From positions 1 to 47,091 of the forward strand of contig CAJYLQ010000030.1 in NCBI GenBank assembly GCA_913775975.1: a stretch of DNA of 47,091 nt. Reading direction: 5' to 3'. This document shows positions 1-9,532 of this stretch, piece after piece. This stretch comes from an uncultured Sphingomonas sp. (GTDB lineage: Bacteria; Pseudomonadota; Alphaproteobacteria; Sphingomonadales; Sphingomonadaceae). The notes under the pieces are model-generated. The model was not told where the DNA came from and ran no database searches. It worked only from the letters and a program-made list of their open reading frames with translations. Position numbers and translations under genes: made by a program. Position 1 is the stretch's first letter, and each line of letters starts with the position of its first letter.

Positions 1-289
1 ACGGCGATCAACGTGCTGGACGTGTAGGATCGGGTTGCCGGCAAGTAGCTGATAAACGCCGACCGTTTCGGCGGGGCTGTCCTACAGTCGTTCCGCCGCC
101 TGCATCCCCCAACTCGTCATTGCGAGCGTAGCGAAGCAATCCAGAGCCGGACCAGGACGCCCTGGATTGCTTCGCTACGCTCGCAATGACGGAGGATAGC
201 TCTGTCTATTCCTATCGAAACCGAAACGATAGGCCTCGATCGTTTCCGTTCAGCTGTTCATGGTGTCCACGTTGCCGTAAGCGGAACGC
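1..289. other. Left-edge region downstream of tyrC, no complete gene
   Basis: No complete gene is visible here. Frame 1 of the plus strand is open from the window edge to a TAG at 25-27 and would encode the last eight residues (TAINVLDV) of a gene lying outside the window; this is too short to identify. The main content is the perfect palindromic repeat at 115-191, listed separately. The stretch 192-289 holds nothing I recognise. Confidence 0.4.
115..191. repeat. 77-bp palindromic repeat, copy 1
   Basis: Two perfect 30-bp inverted arms (115-144 and 162-191) flank a 17-nt loop at 145-161. The outer end of the arm reads CGTCATTGCGAGCG. Two further copies of the same 77-bp length lie at 15738-15814 and 31410-31486. 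The arms read through as the familiar spurious peptide CERSEAIQ...WIASLRSQ. It behaves like a REP or MITE-type intergenic element, downstream of tyrC. Confidence 0.9.
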
Positions 290-1210
290 TCAGTGGCTCC
301 GCCCGAAATCCGGCTTGGCGTCGTCTTGCCCCTGTTCGATGATCGACCGGCGGATCGCGCGCGTCCGGGTGAACAGGTCGAACAACTGGTCGCCGTCACC
401 CCAACGGATCGCGCGTTGCAGCATCGTCACGTCCTCGGTCAGCCGCTGCAGGATTTCCAGCACCGCCGCCCGGTTGTTCAGGAACACGTCGCGCCACATC
501 GTCGGGTCGGACGCGGCGATGCGGGTGAAGTCACGGAACCCGCCCGCCGAATATTTGATGACCTCGCCCTGCGTCACGCCCTCCAGATCGGACGCGGTTC
601 CGACGATGGCATAGGCGATCAGGTGCGGCACATGGCTGGTGACGGCCAGCACCAGGTCGTGGTGGCGCGGGCTCATTAGCTCCACGTTCGCGCCCAGCGC
701 CTCCCAGAACGCGCCGAGGCGCGCGACGGGCGCCGGATCGTCGCCGTCCTCCGGCGTCAGAATGCACCAGCGCCCCCGGAACAGCGTCGCGAAGCCCGAT
801 TCGGGGCCGCTATGCTCGGTCCCCGCAACGGGGTGGCCGGGGACGATGACGGCATCGGGCAGCGCGCCGCGCAGCGCGGCGAGCACGCTTTCCTTCGATC
901 CGCCGACATCGCTGATAACCGCGTCGGCGGACAGGCCCGGCGCGATCGCCGCCGCCGCCGCCGCCATCGCGCCGACCGGGACGCACAGGATCACGAGATC
1001 CGCGCCGCGCACCGCCGCCGCCGCCTCGTCCGCGATCACGTCGCACAGCGCGATCCGCCGCGCCGTGTCGCGCACCGCCGCGTCGCCGTCATATCCCGTC
1101 ACGTTCGCGTCCGGCAGATAGAAGCGGACGGCCCGCGCGATCGACGATCCGATCAGCCCAAGGCCGATGATCGCGACGGACGCGAAGGGCGGCGCGACCG
1201 GCGTCGTCAT
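290..1210 (-). CDS. tyrC: Prephenate/arogenate dehydrogenase (TyrA/TyrC family)
   Basis: This 306-residue protein should carry out the NAD(P)-dependent oxidative decarboxylation of prephenate or arogenate in tyrosine synthesis, in the cytoplasm. A Rossmann nucleotide-binding motif GLGLIG lies at residues 16-21, the family motif GHPVAGTEHSG at about 125-135, and SHVPH at 192-196. The ATG at 1210 was chosen because its ATGA overlaps the hisC stop, which implies translational coupling; the upstream in-frame extension lies inside hisC and is a shadow. No fused chorismate mutase or ACT domain is visible, so this is the short cyclohexadienyl-dehydrogenase form. Prephenate versus arogenate preference cannot be read from the sequence. 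Confidence 0.93.
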   Translation of the reverse strand: MTTPVAPPFASVAIIGLGLIGSSIARAVRFYLPDANVTGYDGDAAVRDTARRIALCDVIADEAAAAVRGADLVILCVPVGAMAAAAAAIAPGLSADAVISDVGGSKESVLAALRGALPDAVIVPGHPVAGTEHSGPESGFATLFRGRWCILTPEDGDDPAPVARLGAFWEALGANVELMSPRHHDLVLAVTSHVPHLIAYAIVGTASDLEGVTQGEVIKYSAGGFRDFTRIAASDPTMWRDVFLNNRAAVLEILQRLTEDVTMLQRAIRWGDGDQLFDLFTRTRAIRRSIIEQGQDDAKPDFGRSH

Positions 1211-2325
1211 CCGGCGCGGGCGACTTCGGCGCGCAGCACCGCCATCACCGCGCGCATCTCCTCTTCGGCACCGATGGTGATGCGCAGGCCGTGCGCCAGC
1301 CCCTGTCCCGGCAGCCAGCGCGTTGCATAGCCCGCCGCCATCAGCGCCTGATACGCCGCCTCGGCGGTCAGCGCGCCCTCGAACAGCACCATCACGAAGT
1401 TGGCCTTGCTGGGCACCGCGCGCAGGCCGTGATTGGCCAGGCCGGCGATCTCCCGCTCGAACCAGCCGCGCCACTGGCGGTTATGCTCGCGGCTGGCGGT
1501 GATGAAGTCGTGCGCGTCCAGCGCCGCGATCGCCGCGCGCTGCGCGCCGATGCCGAAGCTGAACGGCGCACGGATGCGGTGCATCGCATCGATGATCGCG
1601 GGCGCGCCATAACCCCAGCCGACCCGCTCGGCGGCAAGGCCGAAGATCTTCGAAAAGGTGCGAGTCACCAGCACGTTGGATTCGGTGCGCGCCAGCTCCA
1701 GCGCGCCGTCGTCGTCCTCCGGCTCCAGATATTCGGTATAGGCCTGGTCCAGCACCAGCAGCACCGTTTTCGGCAGGCCCGCATGCAGCCGCGCGATCTC
1801 CTCGCGGGCGGTATAGGTGCCGGTCGGATTGTTCGGATTGGCGACGAAGACCACCCGCGTCCGCTCCGTCACCGCGGCGAGGATCGCATCGACATCGGTC
1901 GCATAGTCGCGATCGGCGGCGATCACCGGCACCGCGCCCACCCGCCGCGTCGCGATCTCATAGACCGCGAAGCCGTAGCGGACGTGGATGATCTCGTCCC
2001 CCACGCCCGCGAACGCACCGGCGGCCAGGTGCAGCACCTCGTCCGATCCCGTGCCATAGACGATGCGGTCCGCCTCGATCCCGTAATGCGCCGCTAGCTT
2101 CGCGCGCAGCGCGGTCGCGCCGGCATCGGGATAGCGTTCCAGCTCGGTCGCGGCGCTGCGATAGGCCTCGCGCGCGGCCTCGGGCGTGCCGAGCGGGTTC
2201 TCGTTGCTCGACAGCTTGATGACCTTGCGGCCGTCATCGGCGGTCGCGCGGCCTGGGACATAGGGAGCGATCGCCGCGATCCACGGCTTCGGTTCAGGGG
2301 CGTTTCCGGTCATGCCGGGGGGCAT
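1207..2325 (-). CDS. hisC: Histidinol-phosphate aminotransferase
   Basis: This is a fold-type I PLP aminotransferase of 372 residues. It shows SSNENPLG near 39-46, the PNNPTG motif near 164-169, an aspartate in DQAYTEY near 193 and the Schiff-base lysine in [10 protein letters not shown] near 226. HisC transaminates imidazole acetol phosphate to histidinol phosphate, and members in this clade often also act on aromatic keto acids. Lying directly before tyrC, with a 4-nt overlap, suggests a joint role in aromatic amino-acid metabolism. The start is uncertain: the ATG at 2325 or the ATG at 2313 four codons later ([11 protein letters not shown]). Neither has a clear Shine-Dalgarno. It is divergent from metX. 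Confidence 0.9.
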   Translation of the reverse strand: MPPGMTGNAPEPKPWIAAIAPYVPGRATADDGRKVIKLSSNENPLGTPEAAREAYRSAATELERYPDAGATALRAKLAAHYGIEADRIVYGTGSDEVLHLAAGAFAGVGDEIIHVRYGFAVYEIATRRVGAVPVIAADRDYATDVDAILAAVTERTRVVFVANPNNPTGTYTAREEIARLHAGLPKTVLLVLDQAYTEYLEPEDDDGALELARTESNVLVTRTFSKIFGLAAERVGWGYGAPAIIDAMHRIRAPFSFGIGAQRAAIAALDAHDFITASREHNRQWRGWFEREIAGLANHGLRAVPSKANFVMVLFEGALTAEAAYQALMAAGYATRWLPGQGLAHGLRITIGAEEEMRAVMAVLRAEVARAG

Positions 2326-2380
2326 AGCCGCGCGACAGCCCGCTTGCCAGCCCGCGCGCGGGGCCGTAGCGCGCGCGGGG

Positions 2381-3496
2381 ATGGAGGATCAGCGTTTCGG
2401 GCTATCGCGGCGGGCGACGCTGCCGGGGCCGCTTCGGCTCGACGGCGGGGCGCTGCTCGCGCCGGTCGAGATCGCCTATGAAACCTATGGCACGCTGGCG
2501 CCCGACGGCGGCAACGCGATCCTTGTCTGCCACGCGCTGACCGGCGACCAGCATGTCGCCTCCGCCCATCCGCGCACCGGCAAGCCGGGCTGGTGGACGC
2601 GGCTGATCGGGCCGGACCTGCCGATCGACCCGGCGCGCGATTTCATCATCTGCTCGAACGTGATCGGCAGCTGCATGGGCTCGTCCGGCCCGGCGAGCAT
2701 CGATCCGTCGACCGGGCGGCCCTATGCGATGAGCTTCCCGGTCATCACCATCCGCGACATGGTGCGCGCGCAGGCGCTGCTGCTCGACCATCTGGGGGTG
2801 GGCGTGCTGAAGGCGGTGGTGGGCGGGTCGATGGGCGGGATGCAGGCGCTCAGCTGGGCCGCGACCTTCCCCGACCGGGTCCGCTCCGTCGTCGTCATCG
2901 CCTCCACCGCGCGGCATTCGGCGCAGAACATCGCCTTTCACGAGGTCGGGCGGCAGGCGATCATGGCCGATCCGAAATGGCGCGGCGGCGACTATTATGC
3001 CGATCACGATCCCCCCGCCGCCGGCCTCGCCGTCGCGCGGATGGCCGCGCACATCACCTATCTGTCGGAGGCGGGGCTGACCGAGAAGTTCGGCCGCAAG
3101 CTGCAGGCCCGAGACGCCAAGGGCTTCGGCTTCGACGCCGATTTCCAGGTCGAAAGCTATCTGCGCCACCAGGGCCTCAGCTTCGTCGACCGGTTCGACG
3201 CCAATTCCTATCTCTATATCACCCGCGCGCTCGATTATTTCGATCTGGCGGAGGAGCATGGCGGCCTGCTCGCCAACGCCTTCCGCGCGACGGCGGCGCG
3301 GTTCTGCCTCGTCAGCTTCGATACCGACTGGCTGTATCCGACGATCGAGTCGCGCCACATCGTCCACGCGCTCAACGCCGCGGGCCGCGCGGCCAGCTTC
3401 GTCGAGCTGTCCAGCCCCTATGGCCATGACGCGTTCCTGCTGGACGCGCCGGAGATGAACCGCGTGATCGACGGCTTCCTGAAGGGCGGCGCATGA
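2381..3496 (+). CDS. metX: Homoserine O-acyltransferase
   Basis: This 371-residue alpha/beta hydrolase-fold enzyme activates homoserine by O-acylation (acetyl-CoA in the classical family) for methionine synthesis. Visible features are the [10 protein letters not shown] segment near 55-64, the nucleophile elbow [12 protein letters not shown] near 148-159, an acid region DTDWLYP near 313-319 and the catalytic-histidine region YGHDAF near 346-351. The ATG at 2381 was chosen because MEDQRFG matches a normal N-terminus and GGGG precedes it; an in-frame ATG at 2312 would overlap hisC. It is followed by metW with an ATGA overlap, the usual alphaproteobacterial metXW pair. Acetyl versus succinyl specificity is not decided here. 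Confidence 0.93.
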   Translation: MEDQRFGLSRRATLPGPLRLDGGALLAPVEIAYETYGTLAPDGGNAILVCHALTGDQHVASAHPRTGKPGWWTRLIGPDLPIDPARDFIICSNVIGSCMGSSGPASIDPSTGRPYAMSFPVITIRDMVRAQALLLDHLGVGVLKAVVGGSMGGMQALSWAATFPDRVRSVVVIASTARHSAQNIAFHEVGRQAIMADPKWRGGDYYADHDPPAAGLAVARMAAHITYLSEAGLTEKFGRKLQARDAKGFGFDADFQVESYLRHQGLSFVDRFDANSYLYITRALDYFDLAEEHGGLLANAFRATAARFCLVSFDTDWLYPTIESRHIVHALNAAGRAASFVELSSPYGHDAFLLDAPEMNRVIDGFLKGGA

Positions 3497-4083
3497 GCGG
3501 CCTGCGCCCCGACCTGTCGGTCATCGCCGACCATGTCGCGCCCGGATCGCGCGTGCTGGACGTCGGCTGCGGCGACGGCGCGCTGATGGCGGCGCTGCGC
3601 GATACGCATGGGGTCGACGCGCGCGGGCTGGAGATCGATACCGCCAACGTCGCCGCCGCCGTCGGGCGCGGCCTGTCGGTGGTGCAGGGCGATGCCGATC
3701 GCGATCTGGCCGGCTATCCCGACAAGAGCTTCGACTATGCGATCCTCAGCCAGACGCTGCAGACCTGCCGCGCGCCCGACGCGGTGCTGGACGAGCTGCT
3801 CAGGATCGGGCGCCGCGCCTTTGTCTCCTTCCCCAATTTCGCGCACTGGCGTGTGCGCCTGTCGCTGCTGGTCGGCGGGCGGATGCCGGTGACGGGGCTG
3901 CTGCCCGAGCAATGGTACGACACGCCCAACATCCACCACGTCACGATCGACGATTTCCGAGCGTTCGTCGCGCAGCGGTCGATCACCGTGGAGGGGGCGT
4001 GGTTCCTCTCCCGCCGGCGCGTGCGGGGCGAGATCGCGGCGAACCTGCTCGCCGAACACGCCGTGTTCCTGCTGCGGCATTGA
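3493..4083 (+). CDS. metW: MetW, class I SAM-dependent methyltransferase-like protein
   Basis: The 196-residue product has the methyltransferase motif [13 protein letters not shown] near residues 21-32, and [21 protein letters not shown], which is typical of MetW. MetW works with MetX in methionine synthesis, and in several proteobacteria both are needed for homoserine acylation. Its ATG overlaps the metX stop (ATGA), so the two are translationally coupled. The gap of 64 nt to the next gene contains no clear terminator. Confidence 0.93.
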   Translation: MSGLRPDLSVIADHVAPGSRVLDVGCGDGALMAALRDTHGVDARGLEIDTANVAAAVGRGLSVVQGDADRDLAGYPDKSFDYAILSQTLQTCRAPDAVLDELLRIGRRAFVSFPNFAHWRVRLSLLVGGRMPVTGLLPEQWYDTPNIHHVTIDDFRAFVAQRSITVEGAWFLSRRRVRGEIAANLLAEHAVFLLRH

Positions 4084-4147
4084 TGCCGGTCGGAACGAAG
4101 CGGCGATGGTGTCGTTCTCAAAGTCGATTTGCAACAAAGCGAAGCCC

Positions 4148-4549
4148 ATGAGCAAGACCGCCCTGATCGTAGAGGATGAAATCTTCGTCGCGCTCGATCT
4201 GGAACGCATCCTGGTCGATGCCGGCTATGCCGTCGCGGCGATCGCAGCCGATTCGGAAACCGCGCTGGCCGCGGCGCCCGAATGCGGGTTCGCCTTTGTC
4301 GACGTGAACCTTCGCGATGGCCCGACCGGCCCCAGCATCGCCGCGCGGATCGCGCGCGACTATGGGGTGAAGGTGGTGTTCGTCACCGCCAACCCCTCGC
4401 AGATCGATGACGGCGAATGCGCGCTCGGCTATATCCGCAAGCCGTTCAGCGAGCGGGCGATCCTCGCCGCCGCCGCGCTGGCGACCGGCGAGTCGGATGG
4501 CGCGGCCAATGACGATGTCGTGCCGCTGGGCGCCGTCCGCCCGTCCTGA
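4148..4549 (+). CDS. Single-domain response regulator (CheY-like receiver)
   Basis: The 133-residue product is only a receiver domain. VEDE near residues 8-11 supplies acidic residues, FVDVNL carries the likely phospho-acceptor Asp52, T80 lies in VTAN, and K98 in KPF completes the active site. There is no output domain. The ATG at 4148 (MSKTALIVEDE) was preferred over an in-frame ATG at 4106 because the receiver fold starts immediately after it. It converges on the HWE kinase at 4593-6107, and such kinases are often partnered with single-domain receivers, so the two are probably a pair; that pairing is inference. A tail of about 20 residues follows the domain. Confidence 0.85.
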   Translation: MSKTALIVEDEIFVALDLERILVDAGYAVAAIAADSETALAAAPECGFAFVDVNLRDGPTGPSIAARIARDYGVKVVFVTANPSQIDDGECALGYIRKPFSERAILAAAALATGESDGAANDDVVPLGAVRPS

Positions 4550-4564
4550 AATTATGGTCTGACC

Positions 4565-4582
4565 CGCGGCGAACAGGCCGCG
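4565..4582. terminator. Short GC hairpin between convergent regulator and kinase
   Basis: Arms CGCGGC (4565-4570) and GCCGCG (4577-4582) enclose a 6-nt loop. There is no T run on either side. It could serve both convergent genes as a weak terminator; this is only suggestive. Confidence 0.3.
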
Positions 4583-4592
4583 CGGACCTGTC

Positions 4593-6107
4593 CTACCGGC
4601 GGCTGAGCGAGGCGAGGGGGATCGTCACCGTGGCGACCAGCCCGGCCTCGTGCCATTCGCGATCGATACGCCCGCCAAGCTGGCGCACCGCCGACAATTC
4701 GATCAGCTGGCTGCCGAACCCCTCGCCCTGCGGCGCGCGGGCGGGCGGCCCGCCGCGTTCCGTCCAGCGCATCGTCACCATGTCCGCATCCGCCTCGGCG
4801 ATCGCCAGCGTGACGCCGCCGGTGGCGGTCGACAGCGCGCCATATTTCATCGCGTTGGTCGCCAGTTCGTGGAACAGCAGCGACAGCGGCGTGGCGGAGC
4901 GATCGTCGATCAGCATATCCGCCCCCTCCACCGTCACGCGCGATACGCCCGCCTCGCCATAGGCGGCGAACAGCTCGTGCAGCAGGCCTTTCAGGCTGTC
5001 CTGCTGCGAGGAGGGGCGCGACTGCGCGCTGTGCGGGCGGACGAAGTCGTGCGCGCGGCCCAGCGCCATCACGCGCTCGCGCAGGTCATTGGCGATGCCG
5101 CGAAATTCCGGATGGTTGCGCGCCGCCAGCTGGATCAGCCCCGCGATCACCGCGAAGATGTTCTTGATCCGGTGCGACAATTCCTGGCTAATGATCTCGC
5201 GCTCTTCCAGCGCCAGCTTCTGCTCGTGGATATCGGTGCAGGTGCCGAACCAGCGAACGACCCGGTCCTGTTCGTCGCGCAGCGCCATCGCCCGGCCCAG
5301 CACCCAGCGATATGTGCCGTCGTTATGCTTCAGCCGGTATTCGATCTGATAGGGGTCGCCCGTTCCCAGGCTGTGCCGCCAGCGCGCCCAGGCGCGATCC
5401 TGATCGTCGGGGTGGAACATGTCGTTCCAGCCCTCGCCATCGGTCGAGCCATCGGGCACGCCCGTGAATTCGTACCAGCGGGCGTTATAGTAATCGTGGA
5501 ACCCGTCCGGCCGGGTGGACCAGACCATCTGCGGCATCGAATCGGCCAGCGTGCGAAAGCGCAGCTCGCTGTCGGCCAGCTGCCGGCGGTTCGCCTGCGC
5601 GGCGGCGCCCGTCTCGCGCGCGAGGCGCCGATCGGCCAGCCGGTCCATCGCCGCGCGCGCCAGCACCGCCATCCCCTCGCGCTGCAGCGGCGTCAGCCCG
5701 TCGGGCCGGGGGCGGGTATCGAGGACGCACAGCGTGCCGAGGATACCATCCTCCGCGACCAGCGGCGTACCGGCGTAGAAGCGCACGCCCATCGGCCCGG
5801 TGACGAGCGGATTGTCCGCGAAGCGTGGATCGCCGGCCGCGTCCGTCACCTCGATCGCGCGACCGGCAATCACCGCGTGCCGGCAGAAGGAGATTTCCGC
5901 CGGCGTTCCGCTCAGGTCGGTGCCGGTGCGGCCCAGGAAATATTGCTCCCCCTCGTCCAGCAGCGTGACGAGCGCGATCGCCGTCCCGCACAGGCGCGTG
6001 GCGAAGCCGGTGATGTCGTCGAACAGGCCCGCCTCGGACACGCCATGCGCGTCATAGACGGCCATCAGCGGCTCGTGCGTGCCGCAGACGAGGGAGCTGT
6101 CGGTCAA
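4593..6107 (-). CDS. GAF-PAS-HWE family sensor histidine kinase
   Basis: This is a soluble 504-residue kinase with no membrane segment. A GAF domain covers about 30-130 (CRHAVIAG, FYAGTPLV, LGTLCVLD). A PAS domain with PAC tail covers about 182-295 (FHPDDQDRAW, EYRLKHNDGTYRWV). The kinase core has its probable phospho-acceptor His312 in ELSHRIKNIFAVI, the N box LFHELATNAMKYGAL near 411-425 and the WTE triplet at 448-450 that defines the HWE class. The first in-frame start is TTG at 6107; an ATG at 6065 (MAVYDAHGV) is an equally good choice. It begins 9 nt after ssb on the same strand. GAF/PAS suggests sensing light, redox or a small ligand, but the stimulus is unknown. Confidence 0.88.
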   Translation of the reverse strand: MTDSSLVCGTHEPLMAVYDAHGVSEAGLFDDITGFATRLCGTAIALVTLLDEGEQYFLGRTGTDLSGTPAEISFCRHAVIAGRAIEVTDAAGDPRFADNPLVTGPMGVRFYAGTPLVAEDGILGTLCVLDTRPRPDGLTPLQREGMAVLARAAMDRLADRRLARETGAAAQANRRQLADSELRFRTLADSMPQMVWSTRPDGFHDYYNARWYEFTGVPDGSTDGEGWNDMFHPDDQDRAWARWRHSLGTGDPYQIEYRLKHNDGTYRWVLGRAMALRDEQDRVVRWFGTCTDIHEQKLALEEREIISQELSHRIKNIFAVIAGLIQLAARNHPEFRGIANDLRERVMALGRAHDFVRPHSAQSRPSSQQDSLKGLLHELFAAYGEAGVSRVTVEGADMLIDDRSATPLSLLFHELATNAMKYGALSTATGGVTLAIAEADADMVTMRWTERGGPPARAPQGEGFGSQLIELSAVRQLGGRIDREWHEAGLVATVTIPLASLSRR

Positions 6108-6116
6108 CGCGCCGAC

Positions 6117-6671
6117 TCAGAACGGCACGTCGTCGTCCAGATCGTCGGCGAAGCCGCCACGGCCGCCGCCCGATCCGCCGCCGAAGCCGCCGCCCGATCC
6201 GCCCCCCGAGGAACTCCGGCCGCCACCACCGCCGCCGCCGCTGCCATACTCATTGCCGCCACCCCATTCGTCGCCACCCGAACGGCCGCCGCCGGCACCA
6301 CCGCCGCCCTGGCCACCGCCCGGTCCGTCCAGCATCGTCAGGACGGAGTTGAAGCCCTGGAGAACGATTTCGGTCGAATAGCGATCCTGCCCCTGCTGGT
6401 CCTGCCACTTCCGGGTCTGCAGCTGGCCCTCGATATACACCTTCGATCCCTTGCGCAGGAACCGTTCGGCGACGTTGGCGAGCCCTTCGTTGAAGATCGC
6501 GACCGAATGCCATTCGGTCTTTTCCTTGCGCTCGCCCGAATTGCGGTCCTTCCACGATTCCGACGTGGCGATGCGCAGGTTCACCACCTTGCCGCCGTTC
6601 TGGAAGCTGCGGCTTTCGGGGTCGCGCCCCAGATTGCCGACCAGAATCACCTTGTTGACGCTACCCGCCAT
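6117..6671 (-). CDS. ssb: Single-stranded DNA-binding protein
   Basis: The 184-residue SSB has an N-terminal OB fold (about 1-112: [36 protein letters not shown]), a glycine-rich linker of about 60 residues and the acidic tip DDDVPF that binds partner proteins. It coats ssDNA in replication, recombination and repair. The ATG at 6671 starts MAGSVNKV, a canonical N-terminus. It lies only 16 nt downstream of the feoB stop, an unusual neighbour for an essential replication gene, and it may have its own promoter inside feoB that I cannot identify. Confidence 0.97.
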   Translation of the reverse strand: MAGSVNKVILVGNLGRDPESRSFQNGGKVVNLRIATSESWKDRNSGERKEKTEWHSVAIFNEGLANVAERFLRKGSKVYIEGQLQTRKWQDQQGQDRYSTEIVLQGFNSVLTMLDGPGGGQGGGGAGGGRSGGDEWGGGNEYGSGGGGGGGRSSSGGGSGGGFGGGSGGGRGGFADDLDDDVPF

Positions 6672-6687
6672 CGATTGCCCCGAAGAA

Positions 6688-8553
6688 TTAGAGGCCGACG
6701 GCGACCGCCAGCCAGTATGTGATGCCAGCCATGATGTAGGCGGCCGCGAACAGATAGCCTACCATGAACGCGGGCCATTTCCACCCGTTCGTCTCGCGAC
6801 GGGTCACCGCGATCGTCGAGATGCACTGCGGCGCGAACACGAACCACATCAGGAAGGCGAGCGCGGTCGGCAGGCTCCAGTGCGCCTTCAGATCGTCGGT
6901 CAACGCTTTCTGCCCCGCCTCCGCCTCGGGATTGTCGATGGCATAGACGGTGCCGATCGCCGCCACCGCCACCTCGCGCGCGGCCATGGCGGGGATCAGC
7001 GCCAGCGCGATGTCGCGGTTGAAGCCGATCGGCCGCACCGCGACCTCCAGCCCGTTCGCGATCCGGCCCGCCACCGAATAATCGACCGGCGAGATGCCGC
7101 TGCCCTCCGGCGGCTTGGGGAAGGACAGCAGCGCCCACAGCACGACCGTGGTCAGCGCGATCGTCGTGCCCGCGCGCTTCAGGAAGATTTCGGTCCGCGT
7201 CCACAGCCCCAGCGCGACGTCGCGCCACAGCGGCCACTGATATTTGGGCATCTCCATCATGAAGCCGGACGAGGCGCCCTTCGTCACCGTGCGCCGCAGC
7301 AGCAGCGCCGCGACGAACGCGCCAAGGATGCCCATCAGGTACAGGCCCAGCAGCACCAGCCCCTGCAGGCCGATCCACCCGCCGACCAGCCGGTCGGGGA
7401 TGAAGGCGCCGATGATGATCGTATAGACGGGCAGCCGCGCCGAGCAGGTCATCAGCGGCGCGATCAGGATCGTCGTCAGCCGGTCGCGCTCGTCGTCGAT
7501 CGTGCGCGTCGCCATGATCCCCGGCACCGCGCAGGCGAAGGACGACAAAAGGGGAATGAACGCCCGTCCCGACAGGCCGACGCGCGCCATCATCCGGTCC
7601 ATCAGGAACGCGGCGCGGACCATGTAGCCGGTCGCCTCCAGCACCAGGATGAACAGGAACAGGATCAGGATCAGCGGCAGGAAGACGACGACCGCGCCGA
7701 CGCCCGCGATCAGCCCGTCGGTGACGAGCGACCGCAGGAAGCCGTCGGGCATCGCGCCGCGCACCAGCGTGTCGAGCGCCTTGACCACGTCCTCGATCCA
7801 GCCGACCGGCGCCTGCGACCAGGCGAACACGGCCTGGAACATCACGAACAGCAGCGTCAGCAGGATGATCGGGCCCAGCACCGGATGTAGCGCGACCGAA
7901 TCGAGCCACTGGCCCCAGCGGCGGCCCGGCGTTTCCGCCACCACCGCCGCGCGCGCGATCTGCCGGGCGCGGCGTTGCAGCGTCGCCATCTCCGCCGCCG
8001 CCGCCGGTGCGGCGGGCGCCGCCGCGCCAACCCGTTCCGTCAGGGCCGCGCGCAGCTGGTCCAGCCCGCGCCGTCGCACCGCGACGGTCGGGATCACCGG
8101 CACGCCCAGCTCCCGCTCCAGCACGGCGGGGTCCAGCGTCAGCCCGTCGCGTTCGGCCAGGTCGACCATGTTGAGCGCCACCACGACGGGCAGGCCCAAT
8201 GCGATCAGCTGCAATGCGAAGCGCAGGTGATTGTCGAGATTCGCGGCGTCCACCACCACGACCAGCGCGTCGGGTTGCCGCTCATAGTGGCCGGTACCCG
8301 TCACCACGTCGCGCGTCACGCGCTCGTCGGCGGACCCGGGCTCCAGGCTGTACGCGCCGGGCAGGTCGACCAGCTCGACCGGGCGGCCGTCGTCCAGCGC
8401 CAGTCGGCCCGAGTGCCGCTCCACCGTCACGCCCGGATAATTGCCGACCTTCTGCCGCGCGCCGGTCAGCGCGTTGAACAGCGCGCTCTTGCCGGCATTG
8501 GGATTGCCGACCAGCGCAACCAGCGGCGTCGCATTCACGTCAGGTGCGGGCAC
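6688..8553 (-). CDS. feoB: Ferrous iron transporter FeoB
   Basis: The 621-residue inner-membrane Fe(II) transporter starts with a GTPase domain: G1 GNPNAGKS at 16-23, the switch region GNYPGVTVE at 38-46, DLPG at 63-66 and NMVD at 128-131. A membrane part with several gate-type helices follows. It is shorter than the roughly 770-residue E. coli protein, as in many alphaproteobacteria. The start is GTG at 8553, one base after the feoA stop; no in-frame ATG exists near the G1 motif. The feoA-feoB order and Fur-like box upstream point to iron-responsive control. Confidence 0.95.
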   Translation of the reverse strand: MPAPDVNATPLVALVGNPNAGKSALFNALTGARQKVGNYPGVTVERHSGRLALDDGRPVELVDLPGAYSLEPGSADERVTRDVVTGTGHYERQPDALVVVVDAANLDNHLRFALQLIALGLPVVVALNMVDLAERDGLTLDPAVLERELGVPVIPTVAVRRRGLDQLRAALTERVGAAAPAAPAAAAEMATLQRRARQIARAAVVAETPGRRWGQWLDSVALHPVLGPIILLTLLFVMFQAVFAWSQAPVGWIEDVVKALDTLVRGAMPDGFLRSLVTDGLIAGVGAVVVFLPLILILFLFILVLEATGYMVRAAFLMDRMMARVGLSGRAFIPLLSSFACAVPGIMATRTIDDERDRLTTILIAPLMTCSARLPVYTIIIGAFIPDRLVGGWIGLQGLVLLGLYLMGILGAFVAALLLRRTVTKGASSGFMMEMPKYQWPLWRDVALGLWTRTEIFLKRAGTTIALTTVVLWALLSFPKPPEGSGISPVDYSVAGRIANGLEVAVRPIGFNRDIALALIPAMAAREVAVAAIGTVYAIDNPEAEAGQKALTDDLKAHWSLPTALAFLMWFVFAPQCISTIAVTRRETNGWKWPAFMVGYLFAAAYIMAGITYWLAVAVGL

Positions 8554-8554
8554 T

Positions 8555-8809
8555 TCAGCCGCGGGCGGAGACGCTGATCGCCGCCGCCACCGTGCGGCGG
8601 ATCGCCACGGTCATCCGGCCGATGCGGCAGGCGATCGGCCCGCTGCCCAGCCGGGCGCGGTGCAGCACCTCGACACCGACGCCCTCGTCGAACCCCAGTT
8701 CGCGCAGGCGCCGCGCCTCCGGCTCCGCCAGCCGCATCCAGTCGATCGCGGCGACGGTCGCCTCGCGATGACGGGGCAGGGTGACGAGATTGTCGAACGT
8801 GGTGGCCAT
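8555..8809 (-). CDS. feoA: FeoA, SH3-like ferrous transport accessory protein
   Basis: The 84-residue protein has the FeoA pattern: RRLRELGFDEGVGVEVLHRA in the first half and GPIACRIGRMTVAIRRTVAAAISV in the second. FeoA is a small cytoplasmic SH3-fold partner needed for Feo iron uptake. It starts at an ATG (MATTFDNLVTL) and ends one base before the feoB GTG, so the two are clearly coupled. A Fur-like sequence lies just upstream. Confidence 0.93.
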   Translation of the reverse strand: MATTFDNLVTLPRHREATVAAIDWMRLAEPEARRLRELGFDEGVGVEVLHRARLGSGPIACRIGRMTVAIRRTVAAAISVSARG

Positions 8810-8828
8810 GACCGCCGTCTAATCGATC

Positions 8829-8849
8829 TGCGAACGATTATCAATTCCA
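8829..8849. promoter_or_regulatory. Candidate Fur box upstream of feoAB
   Basis: The stretch contains TGCGAACGATTATCAATTCC. The core GCGAACGATTATCA resembles the Fur pattern of inverted GATAAT-like hexamers. It lies 20-40 nt before the feoA ATG and after the coq9 stop, where a repressor should sit. The match is imperfect; Fur identity is an inference from both sequence and the downstream genes. Confidence 0.55.
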
Positions 8850-8869
8850 TTAGCAGCGCGAATCGTGAT

Positions 8870-9532
8870 TCAGGTCGTCGCCGCGTAGCGCAGCCGCCCG
8901 ACGAAGCGCGACAGGCTGGGGCGGTGCTCGGTCCGTTTCAGGAACCCCGCCTTCGCCTTTTCGAATCGCATGATGCCGTCGATCCGCCGCGACAGGAAGG
9001 CGCGCGTGTCCGCCTGCCCCTCGCTATCGTCGTCCAGGAACACCGCGATCGTCGCGCCATAGACGGCCAGCAGCATCGCCCGCTTCGTATAGTGGTTATA
9101 GTCGGTCGCGCCGTCGCCCGCCTGCCGCCACATCCGGTCGACGCTGCGCCAGCCCAGCCGCGCCGCCAGCGCGACGTTCTGCGGCAGCGCCAGCACCGCC
9201 AGCGCGCGGCGCAGCGCCTCTCGATCGGGGGTCAGGATCGCCAGCCGCGCCTCGACCAGCGCGGTGATGCGTTCGCGAATCTTCATCGTCGCCAGCGTTT
9301 CGGGGGGCAGCGCCGCCGCCATCCGGTCGTCGATCGTCGCGAACCATGCGTCGATCATCGCGGGCGCGCCGCCCTCGAACGCGAGTCGAACGACGTCGTC
9401 GTCGGCGCCCCGCGCCGCCGCCGCCATGTCGCGCGCGGCGTCGCCCCATCCGTCGAACGCGGCGTTCGCGGCGATATCGGGCGCCAGCGCGTGGCGCAGT
9501 TCATCGAGCGTCAGGTCGGACAGGTCGGTCAT
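8870..9532 (-). CDS. coq9: COQ9 family protein (ubiquinone biosynthesis)
   Basis: The 220-residue protein has a helical N-terminal half with the family-like run MTDLSDLTLDELRHALAPD and a C-terminal COQ9 signature: WRSVDRMWRQAGDGATDYNHYTKRAMLL near 150-177 and FLDDDSEGQADTRAFLSRRI near 185-205. COQ9 is a lipid-binding protein that helps deliver ubiquinone intermediates to COQ7, in mitochondria and in alphaproteobacteria. The ATG at 9532 overlaps the upstream permease stop (ATGA), so it is translated after that gene. It ends about 60 nt before feoA, with the Fur-like box in the gap. Confidence 0.88.
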   Translation of the reverse strand: MTDLSDLTLDELRHALAPDIAANAAFDGWGDAARDMAAAARGADDDVVRLAFEGGAPAMIDAWFATIDDRMAAALPPETLATMKIRERITALVEARLAILTPDREALRRALAVLALPQNVALAARLGWRSVDRMWRQAGDGATDYNHYTKRAMLLAVYGATIAVFLDDDSEGQADTRAFLSRRIDGIMRFEKAKAGFLKRTEHRPSLSRFVGRLRYAATT